A stretch of 64,000 nucleotides of DNA from Isochrysis galbana (GCA_018136815.1 CM030936.1:4973207-5037206), one strand, 5' to 3'. Shown: positions 23,901 through 35,394, counted from the first letter of the stretch. Program-made: numbers and translations. The notes: a model not told the origin generated them from the letters alone.

Positions 23901-26415
23901 GTGGTGGCGAGGGTGGCGGCGGCGAGGGCGGCGGTGGAGATGGAGGAGGTGGCGAGGGCGGTGGTGGAGAAGGAGGAGGCGGCGAGGGCGGCGGTGGAGA
24001 CGGAGGAGGCGGTGAGGGTGGTGGCGGAGATGGGGGAGGTGGCGATGGCGGTGGTGGAGAAGGAGGAGGCGGCGAGGGCGGTGGCGGCGACGGCGGCGGC
24101 GGCGAGGGAGGAGGAGGAGAGGGAGGAGGAGGAGAGGGAGGAGGAGGAGAGGGAGGAGGAGGAGAGGGAGGGGGAGGAGAGGGCGGAGGTGGAGATGGAG
24201 GTGGCGGAGAGGGAGGAGGCGGAGAGGGAGGAGGCGGCGAGGGCGGTGGTGGAGATGGAGGTGGCGGAGATGGAGGAGGTGGCGAGGGAGGAGGCGGTGA
24301 GGGCGGCGGCGGTGAGGGGGGCGGCGGCGAAGGGGGAGGAGGAGACGGCGGCGGCGGCGAGGGAGGAGGAGGAGAGGGCGGTGGCGGAGATGGCGGTGGC
24401 GGCGAAGGTGGCGGCGGCGAGGGCGGCGGTGGAGACGGAGGAGGCGGCGAGGGTGGTGGCGGAGATGGAGGAGGTGGCGAGGGCGGTGGTGGAGAAGGAG
24501 GAGGCGGCGAGGGCGGTGGAGGCGACGGCGGAGGCGGCGAGGGCGGCGGTGGAGACGGAGGAGGCGGCGAAGGTGGGGGAGGCGAGGGCGGAGGCGGCGA
24601 GGGCGGAGGCGGCGAGGGAGGAGGCGGCGAGGGTGGAGGTGGAGATGGAGGTGGCGGAGAGGGAGGAGGCGGCGAGGGCGGCGGCGGCGAGGGCGGCGGA
24701 GGAGAGGGAGGAGGAGGAGAGGGAGGAGGAGGAGAGGGAGGAGGAGGAGAGGGAGGCGGTGGGGAGGGAGGTGGCGGCGAGGGTGGAGGCGGCGAGGGCG
24801 GAGGTGGAGATGGAGGTGGCGGAGAGGGAGGAGGCGGCGAGGGCGGCGGAGGAGAGGGAGGAGGAGGAGACGGAGGAGGTGGAGACGGAGGAGGAGGAGA
24901 GGGAGGCGGTGGGGAGGGAGGAGGCGGCGAGGGCGGCGGCGGCGAGGGCGGCGGAGGAGATGGAGGAGGCGGCGAGGGAGGAGGCGGCGAGGGCGGTGGC
25001 GGAGATGGCGGTGGCGGCGAGGGTGGCGGCGGCGATGGAGGCGGTGGAGACGGAGGAGGCGGCGAGGGTGGTGGCGGAGATGGAGGAGGTGGCGAGGGCG
25101 GTGGTGGAGAAGGAGGAGGCGGCGAGGGCGGTGGCGGCGACGGCGGAGGCGGCGACGGCGGCGGTGGAGACGGAGGAGGCGGTGAGGGTGGTGGCGGAGA
25201 TGGAGGAGGTGGCGAGGGCGGTGGTGGAGAAGGAGGAGGCGGCGAGGGCGGTGGCGGCGAGGGCGGAGGCGGCGAGGGCGGCGGTGGAGACGGAGGAGGC
25301 GGCGAAGGTGGGGGAGGCGAGGGCGGCGGCGGCGAAGGTGGCGGCGGCGAGGGCGGCGGCGGCGAGGGCGGAGGAGGAGAGGGAGGCGGTGGAGAGGGAG
25401 GCGGTGGGGAGGGAGGAGGCGGCGAAGGCGGAGGTGGAGACGGAGGCGGCGGCGACGGAGGCGGCGGAGACGGAGGCGGCGGAGACGGAGGCGGCGGAGA
25501 GGGCGGCGGCGGTGACGGAGGCGGCGGAGAGGGCGGCGGCGGAGACGGAGGCGGCGGAGACGGCGGAGGAGGCGAGGGCGGAGGAGGCGAAGGAGGAGGA
25601 GGAGAGGGGGGCGGTGACGGAGGCGGCGGAGAAGGCGGAGGAGGAGAGGGCGGTGGAGGCGAGGGAGGCGGAGGCGAGGGCGGAGGCGGCGAGGGTGGTG
25701 GAGGCGAGGGCGGAGGCGGCGAGGGAGGAGGCAGCGTCTGCTCGACGATCACGTAGTAGTCGGTCGGCGAGAGGAAGATCTGCGTGCTCGGCGAGGTGTA
25801 GTCCACCGTGAGGTCGTAACCGCGCCGGATGGGGATGATGCGGTCGCACTGGTTGCCAGTGGGCGGCGCGGTCGTGAATGGCAGCCGCGGGTCGAAGTGG
25901 GTCTTGAGCACCGTCGAGAGGATGATGCCCGACGTGGACGAGTAGGACTCGACGTACTGGCCCATTCCGCGCCCGTCGCGGATGTGCAGGCACGCGCCGA
26001 TGTTGGACTGCAGGTTGTGCGTCGTGTCGACGCAGACCGCCTGCAGGAAGGCCATGTGGAAGCGGCGCGTGATGTGCAGGCAGCGGCTGTAGGGCACGAA
26101 GAGGGGCGACTCGGGGTCTTCGTGGTACTCGGGGCAGTAGATGTTGGGGCAGCGGTCCACGAAGACGCGCACCGCGCAGTCCTTGCCGTCGCGGTAGTCG
26201 CCGTTGCACGCGTTGGCGGGGTCGGGCGCGGGGTAGTAGGGCGGCGGCGGAGGCGAGGCGACGGGAGGCAGGCGCGGCGGGCTGGGCGGAGGCGCGCACC
26301 GCTCGTTGTAGCCGGTGCAGGTGCCGTCCGCGCACGCCGAGGGAGCTCGTGCGAGCTGCACTTGACCCTGCCGATTTGCAAGCAGGGCAACTCCAACATC
26401 AACTCCAAACTGCAC
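17952..26415 (-). CDS. giant Ser-Pro4 hydroxyproline-rich glycoprotein
   Basis: Minus strand. The N-terminal ~230 residues include a cysteine-containing domain (CNGDYRDGKDCAV, CPNIYCPEYHEDPE, and a last Cys in GNQCDRII) of no family I can name. It is followed by roughly 2500 residues of SPPPP repeat and an ~80-residue C-terminal segment with CVLDFLTYDYASSNY and DPFTCAVLDDPLYACLD. The architecture is that of an algal extracellular-matrix glycoprotein in which a polyproline rod separates two globular ends. Two frames are needed: one base appears to be missing near 21466-21476, where the unit reads GAGGGGGCGG. No convincing signal peptide is visible; the true start may be in an upstream exon, and 26415 is only the 5' limit of the open frame. 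The 3' frame stays open antisense to 17249, so the stop or last splice is unresolved. Confidence 0.65.
18180..25740. repeat. about 7.5 kb of 15-bp minisatellite coding for SPPPP
   Basis: The plus-strand unit is GGNGGNGGNGGNGAG or GAT, about 500 units, with scattered 12-bp units. N varies freely (A, C, G, T), while the GG and GA positions are kept. This is what selection on SPPPP in the minus frame would produce. Longer blocks of about 0.3-1 kb also recur (for example 22020-22300 and 23460-23700), so the array has grown by duplication at two scales. Confidence 0.95.
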
Positions 26416-26444
26416 TGAATCATAACGCTCAACTCAGGCGCGAC

Positions 26445-26861
26445 ATGCTCCGTGAAACGGCAATGTTTCATGCTACCGAGCGGGATGCGTTGTTATTGAA
26501 TTGGGTCGATTCTGTGATTAGGACGCGGGATGTCACATTTGATACCGAGCTCACAAACGGCCGCCATAAGCTGTTCACCAGACTTATGCAAAATTTCATA
26601 AGAAACCCCGAAGTATTCGGTGCACACATTCAAGAGCGCCGAGCTGCATTTGAACAAAACCAATACACGAATCACGAGTACAGCTCCGATACTGTGACTG
26701 GAATTCACGAAATCAGCAAAATAATGGCCGACTGGAAGGGTATCCTGAGGCGCGCATTCGATGAGAAACTTGCGGAGTTGCCGCAACTCGTAGTGTCATA
26801 CATAAATGACGGAAATCTAAATTGGAGAGCTGCCATGAATGAAATACTCGACCTTCTGTGA
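26445..26861 (+). CDS. hypothetical protein, unassigned
   Basis: This frame is open upstream to about 26349, where it reads ALDPADLQAGQLQHQLQ, and ATG 26445 gives 138 residues. It looks like real, mostly helical protein (MFHATERDALLLNWVDS, IHEISKIMADWKGILRRAF, ending RAAMNEILDLL) with base composition lower in GC than its neighbours. No family is recognised. Its 5' end meets the divergent start of the giant glycoprotein gene, so this may be the last exon of a gene or part of a DNA transposon inserted there. Confidence 0.45.
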   Translation: MLRETAMFHATERDALLLNWVDSVIRTRDVTFDTELTNGRHKLFTRLMQNFIRNPEVFGAHIQERRAAFEQNQYTNHEYSSDTVTGIHEISKIMADWKGILRRAFDEKLAELPQLVVSYINDGNLNWRAAMNEILDLL

Positions 26862-26909
26862 GTATAGACGCGTAACGAAACTTTTTGAGAGTAAATTATT
26901 ACACGTAAA

Positions 26910-27498
26910 ATGAAACTATCTCATATTTTTGAAAGGCTCATTCTGAAGTTTGCTCAGGACAGAGCCGCCCCAAAACACACTGGTAGACCGAGGGCTCTGA
27001 ATGATACTCAAGTGGTGAGTCTTCTCTTCAAGCTGCTGCGCACAGGTAGAGGGGGGGGAGCGAGGAGGGGAGGGGCGGGGCGAGCGAGGCGTGCACCAGG
27101 GCCGGCGGGGTGTGTGATGGGTTGCAATCACCCAAGTGCACGCCGTCAGGGCGCGCTCCCCCCCCCCCCCCACACACACACACCCCGTGTGGATTGCCAC
27201 TCACCATGCACACGGCGTGCACCTGACGAAACCCGTTTGTCTGCGCATCCGTGACGGCGTGCGGAAACTTACATGCGCACGCACGGAGTCCCCGCGGGGG
27301 GAGCTCGAGGCACACGCATCTTGGCCATGTCACGTGATGTCTACTTTTCTTCAAAAACAGCTTGATACCGACCGTGCATGCAAATGCTGCTCGCTGGGTA
27401 CCAAGGATTGTGTCACGGAAATAGACCACAGTGTCTGTGCTCAGGTGTCTGGAGGAAGGGACGTCTGTAGTGTGAACTGGTGTTTTGTGTCCGCTTAG
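26910..27498 (+). CDS. possible two-exon small Cys-rich protein or transposase N-terminus
   Basis: ATG 26910 opens MKLSHIFERLILKFAQD...GRPRALNDTQV. A GTGAGT donor at 27015 and a CAG acceptor ending at 27360 would give join(26910..27014, 27361..27498), 80 residues with a Cys-rich second part (ACKCCSLGTKDC). Without splicing the first part continues VSLLFKLLRTG, a sequence reminiscent of the helix-turn-helix start of DDE transposases, and then runs into low-complexity G-rich sequence. Both readings are weak. The interval between contains GCACGCCGT words shared with the tandem repeat at 16.5 kb. Confidence 0.3.
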
Positions 27499-27622
27499 CG
27501 TTTTCGCACATAACTACCCAGCTACGCGTGCTGAGTTTTCATCTTCTTCATTCTACCCTTTTGAGCTGAGGACGGTAGATCGGCATGTCGCCTCTAAAGA
27601 CGTGTAACGAATTTATTTCGTG

Positions 27623-27945
27623 AGGTGTCGTTCCGTCAATAGTGGGACATCAGTAGAATTGAGCGATCAGATCAGTTGTATATGGCCAGTTTACGTAGTT
27701 GTGGGCCGCAGGGGCTACACACACGGAACGGGTTGACATGCGCGCGCACGGCGTATCCGCGGGGGGACCGATGCACATCGCGCCGTGCCCATGCACGGTA
27801 TGCACCGATGTGATTAGCGAAGAAGCTTTGACGGCCTCTCTCTCTTATAATTTTAACAAGATCTAATGTTAAACAACTACAATACAACTGTGGACATTTG
27901 ATCGCTCAATTCGACTGATGTCCCACTATTGACGGAACGACACCT
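27623..27945. mobile_element. MITE-like element with 47-bp terminal inverted repeats
   Basis: The left arm 27623-27669 starts AGGTGTCGTTCCGTCAATAG, and the right arm 27899-27945 is its reverse complement with one mismatch in 47. About 230 bp of non-coding sequence lies between, containing GCGCACGGCG and CGCGGGGG words also seen in the 16.5-kb tandem repeat. The near identity of the arms suggests that the copy is young. No clear target-site duplication is visible. Confidence 0.75.
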
Positions 27946-28967
27946 TTCCCCCCCCCTTTGGTATCGCTTCCATAGTCCCCTGACCCCCCCAAATTTCGAG
28001 AAATTGCGAACCAAATTTTTACCGGCGACCCCCCCTAAATTTGGAAAGAAATTTTCGAAATCCTTACCCGAACCTAGAACCTAGAACGCGACCTTTGATT
28101 GTGGCCGCAGAGCGAAAGATCTAGAGAATAGCAGAGCCAAGAAACGCATCATCTAGGATCAATGCGACAACGAGGCGCTTCCCTCCCCATGTGAATACTA
28201 GCACTGACCGACTAAGTGCACAGACAAACGGCAAGCAAGTGCAAGTGTAAACTTAATTGAACATTTGTTTGACCCATACAGCATACATACATTGTGGAGA
28301 GAGGAGTGGGGCTGTGGCTGTGTAGCATGTGAAGGAAGTGGGGTTGGTGTCTGTAACATGTGAGATACAATTCCTGGGGGGCATGGATGGGGCACGGGCT
28401 ACCAGGGGCGAGGCAGGCACGCGACGGGGGAGCTGAGGACGAGCGGACGGCCTCAGTCGACATGCGGTCGCGTGAGACGAGGCGAGGACGAGAACAGGAG
28501 GCGCACGAGGACGGACACAGGGGCGCTCGTGCGGTGGCGCAGAGCGTACGAAAGACACCAAGAGAGATGACACGCGGGGGGGGGGGGGGACACGCGGGAG
28601 CGGGAAAAGAGAGGGATGAAACGGGGCCGGCGACTCAGACAAAACAGAAAGGGAGAGGGGGGGGGGGCGATCCTATCGGGAGCGGGCAGAATGCGGGCGC
28701 TGATACAAGGAAGGGGGAGGGGAAGACCGGGGCGTGACGACGGAGGGGGAGTCGCGCGGGGGGACCTAAAGGCGGGAAACAGTGCGAAGAGAGGTGTGCG
28801 ACCCTCCCTACCCGCAACACACATAGGTGTATATAACATAGGTTGCTCAAACTGGAAACTGGCACATGGAGGAAAATTGCCTGCAAATCCAAATATCCTA
28901 CACGACGCTATCTCCGACTACACGACTCCGTTCAATACTCACACTTGCTACCTATCTATGCCCACCT
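27946..28967. other. non-genic sequence with a retroelement-type leader (minus)
   Basis: Bases about 28253-28830 read on the minus strand resemble 61450-61990 on the plus strand (GTTTCATCCCTCTCT leader, CGACC.CGTCCGCTC, then CTTCACATGTTAC near the end). These are two copies of a family-D-like leader plus short Ser/Pro-rich frame. Bases 27946-28250 show nothing. Homopolymer G runs occur at 28576-28589 and 28658-28668. Confidence 0.45.
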
Positions 28968-29067
28968 NNNNNNNNNNNNNNNNNNNNNNNNNNNNNNNNN
29001 NNNNNNNNNNNNNNNNNNNNNNNNNNNNNNNNNNNNNNNNNNNNNNNNNNNNNNNNNNNNNNNNNNN
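28968..29067. other. assembly gap (100 N)
   Basis: Exactly 100 N, the usual placeholder for a gap of unknown size between contigs. Confidence 0.99.
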
Positions 29068-29253
29068 CACCCGGCTGCATACTGGGTAGGAAGAAGATTG
29101 CCACACGCGTAGGTCAAAACCGCCACGGCTGGCGGGCGAAGCCTGATTTCCTTGCCAAAACTGGTCCCAATGTGCCTCATCACACATGTTCACCGTCTAA
29201 GTCCACTTCTCCTGAAATGATCGTGTCTGATCTGCCGGGCCTTCGCCACATAG

Positions 29254-29889
29254 GTAATCTTTGGTGATAGCACTCCCCTCTCAGCTTCGGAGTTGGATGC
29301 ACTCGCCGACATTGGGCACTGGATGCGGCAATCGAGCTCGGCGGTCAAGTGGCGCGGAGGAGACGTGCTGTTGATCGATAACGCGGCCGTTCTGCACTCG
29401 CGCCAGCCATTCGATCCGCCGCGACGTGTTCTCGCCTCCCTTTGGGGGGCGCCGCTCTCACCTGCTTTTGCAAGGTCGGAAACGTTGATAAGCAGGGAGG
29501 CTTCCGGCTCAGCTCCTCCGGCAGGCAAGCGGAAGGCTTTCGTGCATAGGGAGGGACCAACACCCGTCATCGCAAGACTTCGAGCTCAACTCAATGCGAA
29601 GAAGCTCCGAAAAAGGCGCAACGACGGGGTTTTTAATGCAGATGTGGGTGTCAAAGACGTGGAGGAGAATTACAAGGCAGCCGATGCCCTTTCACTCGGC
29701 TTTTTCTCGAATGAGCTGGGCACGCTTTCTGCGGCAAAGCTCAATTCGGCAATTGCTGCGCCCTGCGTCAAAGTCAGTGTGGCTGACTCTCAAGGTTGTT
29801 CAATTGCAAACCCGATGGAGTCCGACAGAGCCAAGATTGAAGCCGCACTCGACGGCGTCATCAAGGCAGTGGCGGGCAAGTCCAATTGA
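29254..29889 (+). CDS. C-terminal exon of a TauD/clavaminate-synthase-like Fe(II)/2-oxoglutarate dioxygenase
   Basis: After an acceptor (CACATAG, ending 29253) the exon reads VIFGDSTPL, then GDVLLIDNAAVLHSRQPF and PPRRVLASLWG. These are the conserved last strands of the TauD fold, with the distal iron-ligand His and the 2-oxoglutarate-binding Arg. A further ~150 residues of unassigned tail end at 29889. The catalytic N-terminal HxD/E region is absent. It begins in phase 0, exactly as needed after the donor of the truncated dioxygenase at 57183-58172, which lacks precisely this part; together they would give 541 residues. I read this as the missing last exon of that gene, placed here by an inverted contig. 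Confidence 0.85.
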   Translation, partial: VIFGDSTPLSASELDALADIGHWMRQSSSAVKWRGGDVLLIDNAAVLHSRQPFDPPRRVLASLWGAPLSPAFARSETLISREASGSAPPAGKRKAFVHREGPTPVIARLRAQLNAKKLRKRRNDGVFNADVGVKDVEENYKAADALSLGFFSNELGTLSAAKLNSAIAAPCVKVSVADSQGCSIANPMESDRAKIEAALDGVIKAVAGKSN

Positions 29890-30503
29890 CTGAGTCTCAC
29901 ACATATTCGCTCTGCGACTGCCAGCCGTGTGGTGGCTTTACGACTCGTCAAGTATTCTCACCGTCCACTTGGAGGGACCTGGGGAGTTGAATGGGAGCGC
30001 AACGGCGCGGCGTCGACTACAAGCTCGAAAGTTCAGCCAGCGGAGAGCACCATTGGTTGCCATGTGCTCCTCTACACCCGGTGGGCTTTGATTTTGATTT
30101 TGTACATCAGAGCATTGAAGATGCATGGGTATCGGCGTTGGGGATACATGGGATGAGTAATGCAAGTTTCAGTGTTAGTTGTAGTTGCGTCACGCCGAAG
30201 GGTCGCGTTCCGTCGAAAGAGGACCAGTTGTGCTTTTTCCAAAGTGAGCGTTATTTTCGTATTTTGTGTACTGTGAACGATACCGTTGAAAAACTTTTTA
30301 ATATTCTCGCCTCGCACGTGGCACTGGAAGACACTCACGAAGCCACGCCCTTTCTCTTCCCACTCCCTCACTCCCTGCCTTGCGGCAACTCCCCTCGTGC
30401 TCTACTTAGGGGCCCGGGTCGTTTGGGGGGTCCGAGCTAAGCGGGGTGCACCTGTCCCCAACGGTATGTTCTCGCCTCCCTTTTGTTCCGTTGAGTGACC
30501 TGC
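29890..30503. repeat. repeat-rich intergenic sequence
   Basis: Bases 30203-30225 carry a TTCCGTC-family end (GTCGCGTTCCGTCGAAAGAG). Bases 30290-30440 (CTTTTTAATATTCTCGCCTC ... CTACTTAGGGGCCCGGGTC) recur at 35400-35540. No gene is seen. Confidence 0.6.
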
Positions 30504-33000
30504 CTATACTGAAAGTGCTACGGGGTGTCGTCGTACTAATGTGTACGATCGTTCATCCGATGTGTCCGTAGTTATGATCGGTCGCCAGTCCTGACATTCG
30601 GTCGGAGCGGGTCGTCGCGTCTTTTCATGCGAGCTTGACGGATTGGAGGTTACGGATGGAACAGGAGGGATCGAACGGGACGGAAGGTAGGCGGCGGAAG
30701 GCACGGCCTTTCGGCCATTGGCGGGCGGGACGGGCAGACCATCTTCCATGGTTGGAGGATGGATAGCGGGCAGTGGCGAGGGCGAACGCGAAGACGGAGC
30801 GGACATAGTGGATCGCGAGGGTGAGTGGGTGAGTGAGTGGATTTGGTTGGTGTTGTAAGATTGCTTGTTACGACTGAGCGAGAGCGAGAGCGAGAACGAG
30901 GGAGCGAGGAGCGACTGGGGCGAGGGACGAGGGCGACAGAGGCCGACAGGGTACCAATCCGACGAGTCCGACAACAATCCGAGACACGCACACTTGACTT
31001 TCACCCAACATTCCTCCACACTAACGTATCTTTCTCCACTTGGGCGGGGAAGACACAGAAGGAAGGAAACAAGGAAGAGAAAGCCGACAAGAGAGCGACG
31101 ATGCGACGGAAGAGCCGACGGCGAACGGCGGTTACCGCGAACGAGTAGGTAGAAAGTAAGGAGGGAATCTACGTGCGTAAACCGAAAGGGGCGAGAGGGG
31201 AATCCGAATCAACTCGCCTGGGGTGTTATGGAGAGGGAGGCAACCCTCGCTTGGCGCGGCTGTTGAGCCGAGGCTGAAGTTTGCGGCGAAGTTAGGGTCG
31301 CCCCCCTGTCCTAGGGAGAACAGGGGTTCGGGTTGGGGCTCGGAGAGGTGGCCTCCTATCGTTGAGGAAGGCGGCGCTGGCGGACGAGGAGACTCGGCGG
31401 CTGTGGGCGCCGCTTGTGGCGAGCGTCGCGACGGAGATGGCGATTTTGGCACGATGGACGGCGGCGGCGAAGGCCGAGGAGGCTCCGCGATGCGAAGCAT
31501 CCGTCGAAGAATCTGGCTGGGGCTATCGGGTGCACGGCCCGTCGAAATTACAGTTGGCTCGGACTCGGACGTGGATGCCGCGGCGGTGCTCGAGGTGTGC
31601 GTTGAGGGCGGTGCTGAACCTTGGGTGGTCGTGGGCCGTGGGGACAGCGTGGGGGTGCCGGTACTTGCTCGTGAATTCCGTAAAGACGGAGATTTGACTC
31701 GGGGTGCAACCTCGACGATTTCGATGGAATGAACACCAGGAACAGGGTTGACGCGTGACACGGGGCAAGAGGGCATCGGCCCGAATGTGAAACCCCTCGC
31801 CGCCGGAGTTGACGACGAGGACGAAGGTATACTTTGGGACGGCGGCGTAGGAATCGTGGCCATCACCGAGTGGCTCGGCGTGGCCTTGTACTCGGACTCG
31901 GCAGCGGGTTTAGGCGCGGATCGGGGATCAGCCATCAATTCAACAGGCCTGTCTGCAGAAGATTGAGGATTGTGGTGAAAGTTGAGCTCACCTCCCGCCG
32001 GAAATCTTCCTGGCGTTGGGCGGCTTGCATCGTCGAAGACTCGAGATGACGCACGAGGCCTCGAAGATTATCGATCTCTACTTGTTGATCCACGGCCTGG
32101 GCGGCTGCAGCCGGTGGCGAGGCGACGAAATTTTGGCGTCCAGGCCAATATCCCGATCGGGGTGGCGGGACGTATTCTTCAAAGGGCGGGGGGTCGAACG
32201 GAGGGACCGATCGCACGGAGGCGGCGTCGTCCGCCGCGCTCACCACGGAAGGGGCGAGGGAGGAATGGACACTGGGCAACGGATCGGCAAAGGAAAGCAG
32301 CGCGAAGACCGGTGGGGGGTCTTCGGCTGCGGGTGGTGCAATGCCCGCTCCCGTGAGGGGAGTGAAGTCGGGGCCCTGCGGGGGTGGCATGATTTCGGTG
32401 GGCAGAGGCGCGACTTGGGCGGACTTGGGCGGTGCTCGAAGGAGGAGTTCTTCAAGGGGAGAGGCGGAGCTCTTTGGAGCTCCAACCTCGGCTTGGGGTG
32501 GCTTGGGTGGCTCGGGTTCAGATGGGGCATCGGGGCATCGGGTGACTCTTGGGCGGGGGATGAAGGGTCCTCTCCACCTTGGAAACTCGGAGGGGCGACG
32601 GCCGAAGGCGCGAGCGCGGATTTTGTGCTTGTCGGAGCGAAGCTCGTTTCCTCAGCGGAAACGAGCCGCGGAAGCGCACCGGCGGCTAGCGCGGCGCACG
32701 GCTCACCCGGGGAGCCCGGGACGGGCTCATCGGGGGAACGGGGAGGGCGAATGACGGGCATGTGAAATGGACGGGGAAGTGGCACGGAACGCGAATCGGA
32801 GGGACGGAGGACGTAGGGAAGGGCGCGGCGAGCAGATACCGCTTGATTGGGACTCGTAGGGACTCGTAGACTCGAAAGGATGACTCGGAAGACTCGGAGG
32901 CTTGGGGTTACTCAGGGGGCTGCATCGAGTATCGAATCCGCTTTGAGTATAGAGATACTCTGGATTCGACACGGAGGCCAAATACATAAGTATTTGGCTG
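30504..33000 (-). mobile_element. retroelement-derived Ser/Pro-rich (gag-like) region with internal leader (family D)
   Basis: Read on the minus strand, 32990-32240 and 32390-31132 carry Ser/Pro-rich frames, one ending in a short amphipathic coiled coil (VDQQVEIDNLRGLVRHLESS) of the sort seen in retroelement gag/ORF1 proteins. Then comes a pyrimidine-rich leader (31195-30810), and then ATG at 30804 with MSAPSSRSPSP. The leader recurs at 49045-49300 and 43190-43560, and the 32640-32990 module recurs at 55350-55720 and 10690-10790. No reverse transcriptase is seen, so the class is unknown. The region is incomplete and is treated as a fossil. Confidence 0.45.
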
Positions 33001-33640
33001 TATTTGCATGCCCCTGCACCGTATTTCCCATCTAGGGCGGCGAGTAGCAGACGGAGCCGTTCACTGGGCCTCTGCGTCACAACGAGCTTCAACAGAAAAG
33101 CAGACGTCGGCCGAGCTCTCTAGAGGCATGAGCTTCGTAGAACGGCCCGCCTCCGTGAAGCGGCCCGCAACGTTCCCCATGGCTCCCACGGCCAAGCCCA
33201 AGCCTCCCTCGCGCCCAGAGATGCCTAAACAAAGGGCACTAACAACACTGTGCAGGCGCGCGACAAGGCCGACGATCTTCGAGAGCGAGAGCGAGCTCGC
33301 CGCGCATCACTTGATCACTTGAGGCATGCCATCTAGTGTGCTCTTGTCAACATGTTCCGTGCCCTGGGAATGTGTTCCTTTGTTCCTTTGTTGTGATACT
33401 TGTGGCAATCTCAAGAAGGGAGTGTGCAAGAAGCAAGAAGAGAGGATGTGTGCAGCTTCGGAGGCTTGCAGCTCGTGTGGATGTTGGGTGTCAAAGCGCG
33501 TTGAGTGACTCAGAGCCCGTTCTCGATGTCGGGGCTGATGCACGAGGCTCGCAATGTCGCGCACACATATGCAAAAAAATACATTGCGAGTCACAACGAG
33601 CTTCAACTGAAAAAATAAGCACATGTCGGCCAAGCTCTCT

Positions 33641-33857
33641 ACATGAGGAGGCTTTCGTGCAGTTTGAGCACCTTCTAGAAACCCAAGGGTAAGATTTTAT
33701 GGTGCCTAATAGAAATGGGGCCGATCCAAGAAGCTCATGCCTCTAACTTTACATGAGGAGGCTTTCATACAGTTTGAGCACCTTCTAGAAACCAAAGGGT
33801 AAGATTATAGTGCCTAGTAGAAATGGGGCTGATCCAAGAAGCTCGTGCTTCTAGACT
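33641..33857. repeat. tandem duplication, 110-bp unit
   Basis: ACATGAGGAGGCTTTC occurs at 33641 and 33751 and the following ~105 bp match with about ten differences. A further related word (CAACGAGCTTCAAC...GTCGGCC.AGCTCTCTA) occurs at 33085 and 33597. The surrounding 33001-33900 has no supported gene. Confidence 0.85.
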
Positions 33858-33913
33858 CTAGAGTACCTTTACGTAGAGAGCAAGGAAATTTCCTTTGGCG
33901 GGGGGGAAGGGGT

Positions 33914-34155
<242 letters not shown>

Positions 34156-34223
34156 ACAAGCGAGTCCAAGGGACGGGTGGAGGAGAGAGACGGGGACAGC
34201 GAGACCGTGGTGGAGACGGGTGG

Positions 34224-35021
34224 ATGCTCTGTTTTGAGCGCCAGCTCGAGTTCGAGCGCTGGCTGGATGCTTGCCCGCTCAGCCAGCGCAGTCTGTCGTA
34301 CAGCGTGACGAGGAGTGGAGACGACTCCTTACTCGCCATCAGCTGCACCTGGCGCACGCCAGCTCTCGCGGCCAGACAAGCATCGCCTCCGCCCCTGCCT
34401 GTCGCTAATAGCTCTGCGCATCAGATCACGTCTTCTGAGTCGCATCCCGCCGCGGACGAGGTGGGACCAGACGGTCGTGACTCGGTCGAAGAGATCGCGA
34501 CACTTCAATCGAACCTTGAGAGAATGCGAGCCATGATGAACATGCAGAACACAGGGGAAGGCTCTCGACCAACACCATTCATGAGCCCAAGCATTTTCGG
34601 CAGCCCGAAAGGCACCGCGGTATCAGCCCACAGTAACCCTTCGGAAAGAACATCGCCGCTGATCAGCACCCTGATGGCAATTGCACCCAGCGGATCATAT
34701 GATAAGGCGCGTGGAGAGGCGGCACTAGCAGCAATGATGCAGGCCAAGAAGGCCGGCGCATCAACACGGGATCAGGTTCGAGCATGCCTATCAATGAGTC
34801 TCGGCGGCAAAGAGTACCCGAGACCACCAGGCGCTGCTACTGTGGACACAAACACTAATGAGCCCTCCGCTCCAGGCTCTGCATGTCTTTCGCATGAGAG
34901 TCCAAGCAGCAGACACCCCGTAGGAGGAGAAGATAGTGTCACTACATCTCCTATGCCCAGCTTGCGCAATGGATCGATTGATCCCCCTGTCTTGAGGCCG
35001 TCGCCAAAAGATGGTGGTTAG
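34224..35021 (+). CDS. hypothetical protein with a short coiled coil
   Basis: ATG 34224 is the first ATG after the GA microsatellite and gives 265 residues. The frame is open upstream through the microsatellite, but that part is repeat. Visible are an N-terminal helix (FERQLEFERWLDACPL), a short coiled coil (VEEIATLQSNLERMRAMMNM), a conserved-looking helix (YDKARGEAALAAMMQAKKAG) and a Ser/Pro-rich tail. No family is recognised. Codon use is less GC-biased than in the other genes here, so a pseudogene or a missing upstream exon is possible. Confidence 0.45.
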   Translation: MLCFERQLEFERWLDACPLSQRSLSYSVTRSGDDSLLAISCTWRTPALAARQASPPPLPVANSSAHQITSSESHPAADEVGPDGRDSVEEIATLQSNLERMRAMMNMQNTGEGSRPTPFMSPSIFGSPKGTAVSAHSNPSERTSPLISTLMAIAPSGSYDKARGEAALAAMMQAKKAGASTRDQVRACLSMSLGGKEYPRPPGAATVDTNTNEPSAPGSACLSHESPSSRHPVGGEDSVTTSPMPSLRNGSIDPPVLRPSPKDGG

Positions 35022-35394
35022 GAACACAAACGCACCAAAATTTGCGCTTTGATGAACAATATGAATTGCGAATGCCATATCAGGGGCGAGGCTGAGCTGA
35101 GCTAGATTTGGCTATCAACGGTTGGCGGACACATTCCCAACCGCCTTGCCTTCAGCTGGAGCAATGAGCAATGGGCCGAATAGTATGCCTTGCGTTGGGA
35201 GCCGCTTCTGTATTGGATAGATCTGCGATTGCCTCATATCGCGTAAAAAGAAACCTCTTGTGGTGCATTCTCAGCGTCACCGCGCACGTTCTTGTGGTAC
35301 ATTTTTCGCAACGTCACTGCGCACGCAGCCTTGCACCCTCTCGCCACTCGCTCATGCGTCTACAGGTATAGCAGGTCGCACTGTAAGAAGTGGG

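Noticed and set aside
18156-25811. Long plus-strand frame of Gly4-Glu/Asp repeats across the minisatellite
   Set aside because: It is the complement of the SPPPP frame. Non-repeat Cys-containing domains continue from the repeat only on the minus strand.
29254-29889. Reading the dioxygenase exon as an independent decayed paralogue
   Set aside because: It starts cleanly at an acceptor in the phase required by the truncated gene at 57183-58172 and shows no internal damage. One gene split by a mis-oriented contig is simpler, though not proven.
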